64,000 nucleotides of DNA, taken from positions 6,827,001-6,891,000 of the forward strand of contig NC_010162.1 in the NCBI RefSeq assembly GCF_000067165.1, written 5' to 3'. How positions within the stretch are numbered: the first letter of the stretch is position 1; the number at the start of each line of letters is the position of its first letter. The position numbers and the translations under genes were made by a program. Source of the stretch: Sorangium cellulosum So ce56. GTDB lineage: Bacteria > Myxococcota_A > Polyangia > Polyangiales > Polyangiaceae. Below, piece by piece: positions 24,170 through 31,468 of this stretch. The notes under the pieces were generated by a model. That model was not told the origin of the DNA and did not search any database. It saw only the letters and a program-made list of their open reading frames with translations.

Positions 24170-25351
24170 ATGAAGATCGACCTGTTCACAGAGATGCAGA
24201 GTCCCCGTCCGTGGTCGGAGGACCACGAGCACAGGATCATCATGAACACCCTCGAGCAGGCGAAGCTCGCCGATCGGCTCGGGTACGGCTGCTGGTGGCA
24301 GGTCGAGCACCATACGGCCGAGGAGTTCAGCTACTCGTCGGCGCCGGAGGTGATGCTCGCGGCGATCTCGCAGCACACGACGTCGATGCGGCTCGGGCAC
24401 TCCTCGGTGCTGTCGCCGTTCCGGTTCAACCACCCCATCCGCGTCGCAGAGCGCGCGGCGATGCTCGATCACCTGAGCGGCGGGCGCCTGGAGCTCGGCC
24501 TGGCCCGCTCGACCATCCCGGAGTGGCGCACGTTCAACATCCCACCGGACCGGACGCGCGACCAGATGCAGCAGGCGTTCGAGATGATCCCGAAGATGTG
24601 GACGCAGGAGCGGTTCTCCTGGAAGAGCGAGGACGCCGAGATCAACAACGTACCCATCATCCCGAAGCCGTACCAGAAGCCCCACCCGCCCCTCTGGCAG
24701 GCTTGCTCGAGCCTGGCCTCGTTCGAGCAGGCCGGGCGCAACGGGGTCGGCGCGCTCGGCGTCACGCTGTGGGCGCCGCCCGACCAGGTGAAGGAGTGGA
24801 TCGGCATCTACCGCGAGGCCATCCGGCGGTGTGAGCGGCCCGTGGGCGCGTTCATCAACAACCAGGTCGGGTTCTTCACGTTCGCTCACTGCGCCGAGAC
24901 GGACCAGCAGGCCATGGAGAACGGCGCCGCCTCCGCGGCCGCGTGGTACACGAACGGGTCCTTCACGTTCTTCGAGGCGAAGGAGCACTTCCTCCGGACC
25001 CACGCCGAGGAGCAGGCGCTGGCCAAGGACCCGGCGGGCGGCGGCCTCGTGGGCCAGCTCCTGCGCGACCGCGCGGGGAAGACGCCGGCCGAGACCAAGG
25101 CCAACGCCGTCCTCGCCCGCATCATGCAGAACGAAGACGTCCCGAACGAGGAGGTGTTCGACGCCCTGAAGGAGCAGAACTCGCTCATCGTCGGCAGCCC
25201 GGAGACGTGCCGGCAGAAGATCAAATTCTACCAGGACCTCGGCATCGATCGCCTGCTGAGCTTCCAGCAGGTCGGGCGCCTGCCGCACGAGCAGGTCATG
25301 AGCAGCATTCGCCACATCGGCAAGCTCATCCCCGAGTTCGACACCCCCTAG
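24170..25351 (+). CDS. LLM-class flavin-dependent oxidoreductase
   Basis: 393 aa. Bacterial-luciferase-like monooxygenase family using reduced FMN or F420. The characteristic (beta/alpha)8 segments are visible: TMQSPRP-type start (FTEMQSPRPW), GYGCWWQVEHHTAEEFS, LGHSSVLSPFRFNHPIRVAE, DHLSGGRLELGLARS, and the late VGSPETCRQKIKFYQDLGID. The substrate cannot be told. It has its own strong ribosome-binding site and a short palindrome at its stop, and appears monocistronic. The region after it belongs to leuA control. Confidence 0.9.
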   Translation: MKIDLFTEMQSPRPWSEDHEHRIIMNTLEQAKLADRLGYGCWWQVEHHTAEEFSYSSAPEVMLAAISQHTTSMRLGHSSVLSPFRFNHPIRVAERAAMLDHLSGGRLELGLARSTIPEWRTFNIPPDRTRDQMQQAFEMIPKMWTQERFSWKSEDAEINNVPIIPKPYQKPHPPLWQACSSLASFEQAGRNGVGALGVTLWAPPDQVKEWIGIYREAIRRCERPVGAFINNQVGFFTFAHCAETDQQAMENGAASAAAWYTNGSFTFFEAKEHFLRTHAEEQALAKDPAGGGLVGQLLRDRAGKTPAETKANAVLARIMQNEDVPNEEVFDALKEQNSLIVGSPETCRQKIKFYQDLGIDRLLSFQQVGRLPHEQVMSSIRHIGKLIPEFDTP

Positions 25352-25370
25352 AGCGGCGGTCACCCGCTCT
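25350..25370 (+). terminator. Possible short terminator hairpin
   Basis: AGAGCGG (25350-25356, within the stop codon) pairs with CCGCTCT (25364-25370) around a 7-nt loop. Only Cs and a few Ts follow, so intrinsic termination would be weak. Confidence 0.3.
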
Positions 25371-25425
25371 CCCCTCGTATCGCAGCGCTGGACAGCCGCG
25401 CGAATGTTCGCTAGGCTGCACCTCG

Positions 25426-25500
25426 ATGTCCGTCCCTCGCGCGCGCTCCCTACGCCCCTGCCTAGGCCTACGGCCCGGGGGCCTTTGCGCGCGCTGCTGA
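25426..25500 (+). CDS. Putative leucine leader peptide upstream of leuA
   Basis: A 24-codon frame opens at the ATG at 25426 and ends at TGA 25498-25500, 114 nt before leuA. It contains four Leu codons in twelve positions, and three of them are CTA (25450, 25462, 25468), a codon rarely used in this G+C-rich DNA. The fourth is CTT (25483). A short peptide with clustered rare codons for the pathway's end product, in front of the first committed biosynthetic gene, is the hallmark of ribosome-mediated attenuation, as in the enterobacterial leu leader. No strong ribosome-binding site is seen. Confidence 0.6.
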   Translation: MSVPRARSLRPCLGLRPGGLCARC

Positions 25501-25614
25501 TCGACGTCGCTCCTCGCAGTACGGCCCCCTCGGTTCTCTTGGTCCCGATGGGGGTTCTCCGCCTCGTCGTCGTGTCGTGACGACTCCCATCGCTAGCTTT
25601 CAGGGAGTCCCGTC
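25477..25614 (+). promoter_or_regulatory. Putative translational attenuator of leuA (four competing stems)
   Basis: Five segments can pair only with their neighbours. Segment 1 GGGGGCC (25477-25483, inside the leader peptide) pairs with segment 2 GGCCCCC (25523-25529). Segment 2 can instead pair, as CCCCC-T-CGG (25525-25533), with CCG-AT-GGGGG (25545-25554). Segment 3 CGATGGGGGT (25546-25555) pairs over 10 positions, one G-U, with segment 4 ACTCCCATCG (25583-25592). Segment 4, as GACTCCC (25582-25588), pairs perfectly with segment 5 GGGAGTC (25603-25609), which contains the leuA Shine-Dalgarno GGGAG. A ribosome stalled early on CTA leaves 1:2 free to form, so 3:4 forms and the site is open. 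Full translation covers 1, so 2:3 and then 4:5 form and the site is closed. Confidence 0.6.
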
Positions 25615-27306
25615 ATGTCCACGATGCCTGTCCACAAGTACAAGCCCTTTCAGCCCATCCACATGCCCGATCGCCGCTGGCCCAGCCGCGTGATCGAGAG
25701 GGCGCCGCGCTGGTGCAGCGTGGACCTGCGCGACGGCAACCAGGCCCTTGTCGAGCCCATGGGCCTCGAGCGCAAGCTCCGCATGTGGCACGAGCTCCTG
25801 CGCATGGGGTTCAAGGAGATCGAGGTGGGCTTCCCCAGCGCGTCGCAGCCCGACTTCGACTTCGTGCGCTGGATCATCGACCAGGGGCTCGTCCCGGACG
25901 ACGTGACGATCCAGGTGCTCACCCAGGCGCGCGCCGAGCTGATCGAGCGCACCTTCGAGGCCATCCGCGGGGCGCGCCGCGCCATCGTCCACCTCTACAA
26001 CTCCACCTCCACGCTCCAGCGGCGCGTGGTGTTCGGCCTGGACCGCGCGGGCATCGCCGAGATCGCCGCGCGCGGGGCCCGGCTCGTGAAGGAGCTCGCG
26101 GCGCGCATGCCCGAGACCGAGGTCGCGCTGGAGTACTCCCCCGAGAGCTTCACGGGCACCGAGCTCGATTTCGCGAAGGAGATCTGCGAGGCCGTGATGG
26201 ACGTCTGGGAGCCCACGCCGTCACGGAAGATCATCCTGAACCTGCCCGCCACCGTCGAGATGTCGACGCCCAACGTGTACGCGGATCAGATCGAGTGGAT
26301 GCACAGGAACCTGAAGCAGCGCGACAGCATCGTGCTGAGCGTGCACCCGCACAACGACCGCGGCACCGCCGTGGCCGCGGCGGAGCTGGCGGTGATGGCG
26401 GGCGCCGACCGCGTCGAGGGCACGCTGTTCGGGAACGGCGAGCGCACGGGCAACGTCGACGTCGTGACGCTGGCGCTCAACCTGATGTCCCAGGGCGTGG
26501 ATCCCGAGCTCGAGATCCATGACGTCCAGGCGATCAAGGAGACGGCCGAGCACTGCAACCGCCTGCCGGTCCACCCGCGCCACCCGTACGTCGGCGAGCT
26601 CGTGTACACGGCCTTCTCCGGGTCGCACCAGGACGCGATCAAGAAGGGGTTCAAGGCGCTGCGCGAGGGCGGGAGCCCGCTCTGGGAGGTGCCGTACCTG
26701 CCCATCGATCCGCAGGACGTCGGGCGCAGCTACGAGGCGGTGATCCGCGTGAACAGCCAGTCGGGCAAGGGCGGCGTGGCGTACGTGCTCGAGCACGACC
26801 ACGGCTACGTGCTGCCGAGGGGGCTCGCCGTCGAGGTGAGCCAGGCCGTGCAGCGCAGGGCGGAGCGGACCGAGGGCGAGGTGCAGAAGGCCGAGATCCT
26901 GGCGATCTTCGAGCGGGAGTACGTGAACCGCGCAGGGCCGCTCCGCGTCACCCGGCACAGGCGCGTCGGCCAGGGCGCGGACGAACGACACGAGTTCCAT
27001 GTGCAGATCCGGGGCGCCGCCCACGTGCTGAGCGCCGCCGGCGGCAGCCCCGTCGAGGCGCTCGCGAGCGCGCTCTCGCGCCACGCGGGGATCGCGATCG
27101 CGGTGGACGAGCACGCGGCGCACGCGCTCCCGAGGAGCGCCGGGGACGAGACGGCGGCTTACGTGGCCATCTCGGTCGGGCGCAAGCGCAGCTTCGGGGC
27201 GGGGACGCACGGGGACGCCGACATGGCGTCGCTCGCCGCCGTGGCGTCCGCGTGGAACCGCGCGCGGCCGGCGGATGCCGCGCAGCTCGCCGCGGCAGCG
27301 GAGTGA
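25615..27306 (+). CDS. leuA: 2-isopropylmalate synthase
   Basis: 563 aa, the long LeuA form (type 2, as in actinobacteria). It condenses acetyl-CoA with 2-oxoisovalerate, the committed step of leucine synthesis. The HMGL-like TIM barrel has WCSVDLRDGNQALVEPM with the catalytic Arg and metal Asp, VGFPSASQPDFDFVR, and the metal-binding HPHNDRGTAVAAAE. GNGERTGNVDVVTLALN follows. The C-terminal ~130 residues form the LeuA regulatory domain that binds leucine for feedback inhibition. The ATG at 25615 is 7 nt from GGGAG. No other leu genes follow in this window. Expression is probably attenuated by the leader upstream. Confidence 0.97.
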   Translation: MSTMPVHKYKPFQPIHMPDRRWPSRVIERAPRWCSVDLRDGNQALVEPMGLERKLRMWHELLRMGFKEIEVGFPSASQPDFDFVRWIIDQGLVPDDVTIQVLTQARAELIERTFEAIRGARRAIVHLYNSTSTLQRRVVFGLDRAGIAEIAARGARLVKELAARMPETEVALEYSPESFTGTELDFAKEICEAVMDVWEPTPSRKIILNLPATVEMSTPNVYADQIEWMHRNLKQRDSIVLSVHPHNDRGTAVAAAELAVMAGADRVEGTLFGNGERTGNVDVVTLALNLMSQGVDPELEIHDVQAIKETAEHCNRLPVHPRHPYVGELVYTAFSGSHQDAIKKGFKALREGGSPLWEVPYLPIDPQDVGRSYEAVIRVNSQSGKGGVAYVLEHDHGYVLPRGLAVEVSQAVQRRAERTEGEVQKAEILAIFEREYVNRAGPLRVTRHRRVGQGADERHEFHVQIRGAAHVLSAAGGSPVEALASALSRHAGIAIAVDEHAAHALPRSAGDETAAYVAISVGRKRSFGAGTHGDADMASLAAVASAWNRARPADAAQLAAAAE

Positions 27307-27840
27307 GCGGGCGCGCGGCCGCCAGAGCCCGGCGGAGGCGCCCGCGCGGCGAGACGAAGCGCCTGGACGCGCGCGCGCGCGGTGCTACCCTCGCGCGCCG
27401 ACGGCGGAGCTCCTCCGGCGGGTCCGGCAGCGCGGCCACAGACGGCAGACGCGGGAACCAGCAGGGGCGACGTTGCAGACGCCACGCTCCCTTATGATGC
27501 CTTCTCCCCCCACGCCGCATCCCGAGCTCGCGCCGCGCCCCGAGCTGCCTGCGGCCACGCGCCTCCCGTGCCTCACGCCGACGCGCGAGCGGTGGGGCAT
27601 GGGCAGGGTGCGTCCACGATGTCGAGCGTATCCGTCGAGCGCTAGAACACCGAGCGCGTTGTTCAAGCGAGAAATGAACCGCCAAGACGCCATGAGACGC
27701 CAAGAAAACACAAAATCTTGGCGTCTTCTGGCGTCTTGGCGGTTCGAAATTCTGCGCTTTTCAGGCAGGTTCAACCCGCTTGTCGCGCTGGAAGCAGGAC
27801 TGGCTGCGCTGGAACACAACGAGACAATCAAGGTGAGTGA
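27307..27840. other. Intergenic region with a long hairpin
   Basis: 534 bp between leuA and the xylosidase gene. Apart from the 70-bp inverted repeat at 27676-27745 it holds only shadow frames. AAGGTGAG just before 27841 can serve as the ribosome-binding site of the next gene. Confidence 0.5.
27676..27745. repeat. 70-bp inverted repeat (30-bp arms)
   Basis: The left arm (27676-27705, GAACCGCCAAGACGCCA then TGAGACGCCAAGA) and right arm (27716-27745) are complementary at 28 of 30 positions around the A-rich loop AAACACAAAA. Each arm itself contains GACGCCAAGA-like direct repeats. The base composition is unlike the surroundings, as in the dispersed palindromic elements found in many large genomes. 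Confidence 0.85.
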
Positions 27841-29412
27841 ATGAGCAAGGTGGAAAATCCGGCACTGAGAGGGTTCAACCCCGATCCGTCGATCGTTCGC
27901 GTGGGGGACGATTATTACATCGCGACCTCGACGTTCGAGTGGTTCCCGGGCGTCCAGATCTCCCACTCGAAAGACCTCGCCAACTGGCGGGTGGTGGCGC
28001 GGCCGCTGGAGCGGTACTCGCAGCTGGACATGCGCGGCAACCCCAACTCCGGCGGGATCTGGGCGCCGTGCCTGACCTACGCGGACGGCTTGTTTCACCT
28101 CATCTACACGAATTCGCGACGCTGGGCGGGGTCGTTCAAGGACGTCCACAACTACCTGGTCACCGCGCCTTCCATCACTGGCCCGTGGTCGGAGCCCATC
28201 TACCTGAACAGCTCGGGGTTCGATCCTTCGCTGTTCCACGACGACGACGGCCGCAAGTGGCTCGTGAACATGGTGTGGGATCACCGGCCGGGCAACAACC
28301 CGTTCGGTGGGATCTTGCTCCAGGAGTACAGCCCGAAGGAGAAGAAGCTCGTCGGTCCGGTGGAGAACATCTTCCGGGGCACGGCGCTCGGGCTCGTGGA
28401 GGGGCCGCACATCTACAAGCGAGATGGCTACTACTACCTGCTCACCGCGGAGGGTGGCACGTTCATCACGCACGCCGCGACGGTGGCCCGCTCTCGCTCG
28501 ATTCACGGGCCTTACGAGGTCATGCCCAACAATCCGCTCATCTCCAGCGCGTCCCACCCCGAGCTGCGGCTCCAGAGCGCCGGTCACGGTAGCTTCGTGG
28601 AGAACAAGGACGGCTCGTGGGTGTTCGCGCACCTGTGCCGTCGCCCGCTGAAGAATGGCCGGTCGACGCTGGGACGCGAGACGGCGCTCCAGGGGATCAC
28701 CTGGGTCGAGGGGTGGCCGCGGCTGACCTCGGGCGGGCAGGTTCCGCTGGACGTTTACGAGGGGCCGAACCTGGCTCGCCACGAATGGCCGAAGACACCC
28801 GAGCGCGACGACTTCGATACGCCCACGCTGGGCATCGAGTGGCAGTCGCCGCGCGTGCGGCCGGCGGACGTGAGCAGCCTCGCCGCCCGACCCGGGTACC
28901 TGCGCCTGATCGGGCGCGAGAGCATCACCTCGAACTTCGAGCAGAGCCTCGTCGCGCGGCGCCAGCAGGCCAAACACGTGCAAGCGACGACGTGCATGCA
29001 GTTCGCCCCTCAGCACTTCCAGCAGATGGCGGGCATCGTTGCGTTCTACAGCACGGACTCGTTCTACTATCTCTACGTCTCGCGGGCGGACCACGCCGAG
29101 AAGGCCCTCTCGGTCATGAAGTGCGAGCGGGGGAACCTGACGTTCCCGGTCGAGAAGGAGTACGTGCTGGACGGGGTGGAGAACATCTTCCTGCGGCTCG
29201 AGATCAAGGACGAGCGGATATCGTTCTTCTACTCGCGGGATGGCGTCACCTACCACACGGTGGGGTGGGAGCACGACGCGTCGATCCTGTCGGACGAGCA
29301 CGCGATCCCCTGCGGGTTCACGGGCAATTTCGTCGGGATGGCGTGCCAGGACCTGGCCGGCACACGCCTGCACGCGGACTTCGACTGGTTCGACTACCGC
29401 GAGATCGGGTGA
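27841..29412 (+). CDS. Glycoside hydrolase family 43 beta-xylosidase / arabinofuranosidase
   Basis: 523 aa, usual length for the GH43 xylosidase subfamily with a C-terminal beta-sandwich. The five-bladed propeller domain carries the catalytic triad: general base Asp in GFNPDPSIV (near residue 14), pKa-modulating Asp in GFDPSLFHD (near 128) and acid Glu in LVEGPHIYK (near 187). The C-terminal ~200 residues match the GH43_C2/DUF1349-type domain seen in XynB enzymes. There is no signal peptide, so it should act in the cytoplasm on imported xylo-oligosaccharides. It stands alone, with long hairpins before and after it. Confidence 0.93.
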   Translation: MSKVENPALRGFNPDPSIVRVGDDYYIATSTFEWFPGVQISHSKDLANWRVVARPLERYSQLDMRGNPNSGGIWAPCLTYADGLFHLIYTNSRRWAGSFKDVHNYLVTAPSITGPWSEPIYLNSSGFDPSLFHDDDGRKWLVNMVWDHRPGNNPFGGILLQEYSPKEKKLVGPVENIFRGTALGLVEGPHIYKRDGYYYLLTAEGGTFITHAATVARSRSIHGPYEVMPNNPLISSASHPELRLQSAGHGSFVENKDGSWVFAHLCRRPLKNGRSTLGRETALQGITWVEGWPRLTSGGQVPLDVYEGPNLARHEWPKTPERDDFDTPTLGIEWQSPRVRPADVSSLAARPGYLRLIGRESITSNFEQSLVARRQQAKHVQATTCMQFAPQHFQQMAGIVAFYSTDSFYYLYVSRADHAEKALSVMKCERGNLTFPVEKEYVLDGVENIFLRLEIKDERISFFYSRDGVTYHTVGWEHDASILSDEHAIPCGFTGNFVGMACQDLAGTRLHADFDWFDYREIG

Positions 29413-29886
29413 CGTCCACACAGGAGACGGCCCAAGGGATCCCTTAAATTCTTCGGAGAATTCACAGGGAGGCGCGGAGGCGAGGAGGGAAATTCTCACA
29501 TACTCCCTGACTCCCCGCCTCCCTGTTCAATTTCTCCGCTGAAGGTGCACGCCGCGGCTGACCGCGATGTCGGCCATGGCCTTGCTCGAGACGACGAAGC
29601 CCTGCGCGGTGCGCTCGAGCCCGGCGTTGCTCGTGCGATCCCGCACGCCGTACGAGAGCGAGTCGAGGCGCGCGCCGCCACGGACGACTACGCGCTTGAT
29701 CGGGCAGTGCCGTGGAAGAAGGCAGCGCTCAGGGGGTTCATCCCGAGCCGTCCGCATGCCTGCCTGGTACTTCGCCGCGGCTCGTCGGGGTCTGACATGG
29801 GCCGAGAAAAAATGAGGACGGGGGCTCCGGCCGGGAGGAGAGGCCGGGCGATCGCGCCGACGGTCGGGTGCGCCGAGCCCAGGCCC
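29413..29886. other. Intergenic region with hairpin and a possible coding remnant
   Basis: 474 bp between the xylosidase gene and the P450 stop. It contains the inverted repeat at 29454-29538. A minus-strand frame at 29527-29757 has a stretch (KRVVVRGGARLDSLSYGV) resembling one repeat of a jacalin-like lectin fold. It has no convincing start and its flanks look random, so I treat it as at most a gene scrap. Confidence 0.35.
29454..29538. repeat. Interrupted inverted repeat after the xylosidase gene
   Basis: CGGAGAA (29454-29460) pairs with TTCTCCG (29532-29538), and ACAGGGAGGCG (29464-29474) pairs with CGCCTCCCTGT (29516-29526). The middle also holds GGAGGGA and TCCCT. It lies 42 nt after the stop and could act as a transcript end, but no U-tract follows. 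Confidence 0.65.
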
Positions 29887-31368
29887 TCAGGCCCGGGCGC
29901 TGTACGGGCAGCCGTGAGCGCTCATGGCGGCCGCCACGGGCTCCGTCACCACGGGCTCCGCCCCCGCGGGCTCCTCCCGCCCCGCCGGCGCCGCGCGTAC
30001 GGCGCTCGACGGCTCCCGCCGCTTCAGGATCATGCGCATCCCGTTCACCGGCTGCAGCGAGATGAAGCCGCGGCAACGCGGGTCGAAGCCGGGGACCAGC
30101 CGGAGCCGATAACGCTGCAGCGCCATCGCGACCATGATCTTGCCCTCGAGCTGCCCCATGAACTCGCCCAGGCAGATCCGCTGGCCGGCGCCGAAGGGGA
30201 TGAAGGCGAGCTTGTCGTCCGCGCTCCGCCGGTGGTTCGCGAAGCGCTCGGGCTTGAACTCCAGCGGATCGCTCCAGAACTCCGGGTGCCGGTGCGTGAC
30301 CCACGGGACGATGGCCACCGTCGACCCCGCGGCGACCTTGTAGCCGCCGATGACGTCGTCCTCCAGCGGGCTGCGGAGGATGAACGGCACGGAGGGCAGG
30401 AGCCGGAGGCACTCGTTGAAGACCATGGTGAGGTAAGGCATCGATTCGATGTCCCTGGCCGTCGGAGAACGGCCGCCGAGGACGCGATCGATCTCGTCGG
30501 TGAGGCGGGCGCACACCTCGGGGTGCCGCGCGAGCTGGTAGAGCGCCCACGAGGCGGTGACGCTCGAGGTCTCGTGCCCGACCATCAGGATGGTCTTGAT
30601 CTCGTCCCGCAGCTGCGCGCGGTCCATCTTCGCGCCGGTCTCGGGATCGACCGAGTTCATGAGGCGGACGAGCACGTTGTCCTCGCCGCCCGCGCCGCGC
30701 TGGTAGCCGTCGATGATGCCGTCGATCACGGCGTGCACGCGGTCCATGGCCCGGCGGAAGCGCAGGTGGCTGGGCAGCGGCCAGGACAGGGGCGGGTTGA
30801 CCAGCGAGTACATCCGCTTGAGCGCGATCGAGAGCGCATACTTGAACGCCTCGCGGACGGTGTCCGTGTGGGCGTGCAGCGCTGCGCCGAAGAACGCCTC
30901 TCCCGCGATACCGAACGTCACGTCCATCATGTCGTCGTTGATGTCCCGCTCGAACTCGCCCGGCTGGGCGTCCCAGCGCCGCAGCACAGCCTCCATGTGC
31001 TCGACGATGATCGGGACGAACTTGAGCGTGTTGGCATGGTTGAACTGGGGCTGCACGTGCCTGCGCTGGCGCCGCCAGAGCTCACCCTCGCTGTTCACGA
31101 GGCCCCAGCCCAGCACGGGCGCGAGCTCGTGGTAGCGCTTCCCCTTGGGGTAGTTCCGGGCGTTCGTGCGAAGGACGTGCGCGATGTCGTTCGGGTGAAA
31201 CGCCATGACGAAGTCCTCGGCCCCGGGCGCCCGCAGGCGCACGACGTCGCCATGACGCGCGAAGAGGTCCTCGTAATGACGCATGTCACCGGTCCTGAAA
31301 TTCGCCAGGTACCGCAGGCTGGCGAGCGGGCCAGGGCCCGGGGGCTGCCGTTCGAGCGTGGCACTCAT
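29887..31368 (-). CDS. Cytochrome P450
   Basis: 493 aa. A soluble haem monooxygenase with all family marks: I-helix MVGHETSS, ExxR in NECLRLLP, PERF motif (KPERFANHR) and haem-binding FGAGQRICLGE with ligand Cys399. The LNTY-like N-terminal part and overall layout resemble fatty-acid hydroxylating P450s of the CYP102/CYP110/CYP4-like type. The C-terminal ~35 residues are an Ala/Pro/Glu tail ending in a Cys-containing segment. GAAGGAGGAATC precedes the ATG. Last gene of the lipid/polyketide operon, 100 nt after the ACP-SDR gene. It probably oxidises the synthase product. Confidence 0.93.
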   Translation of the reverse strand: MSATLERQPPGPGPLASLRYLANFRTGDMRHYEDLFARHGDVVRLRAPGAEDFVMAFHPNDIAHVLRTNARNYPKGKRYHELAPVLGWGLVNSEGELWRRQRRHVQPQFNHANTLKFVPIIVEHMEAVLRRWDAQPGEFERDINDDMMDVTFGIAGEAFFGAALHAHTDTVREAFKYALSIALKRMYSLVNPPLSWPLPSHLRFRRAMDRVHAVIDGIIDGYQRGAGGEDNVLVRLMNSVDPETGAKMDRAQLRDEIKTILMVGHETSSVTASWALYQLARHPEVCARLTDEIDRVLGGRSPTARDIESMPYLTMVFNECLRLLPSVPFILRSPLEDDVIGGYKVAAGSTVAIVPWVTHRHPEFWSDPLEFKPERFANHRRSADDKLAFIPFGAGQRICLGEFMGQLEGKIMVAMALQRYRLRLVPGFDPRCRGFISLQPVNGMRMILKRREPSSAVRAAPAGREEPAGAEPVVTEPVAAAMSAHGCPYSARA

Positions 31369-31468
31369 GATTCCTCCTTCTTCGCGAGCTCCAGGGAAGC
31401 TGACGTGAGCCGTTCCGCGCGGCCCGACGCCGAGGGCACCCCGGCGCCGGTCATCGTCATCGCCGCGG

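Noticed and set aside
29527..29757. Possible jacalin-like lectin gene on the minus strand
   Set aside because: Only one short stretch resembles the fold. The frame has no proper start and one domain repeat would be far too short. Kept only as a possible scrap in the intergenic entry.
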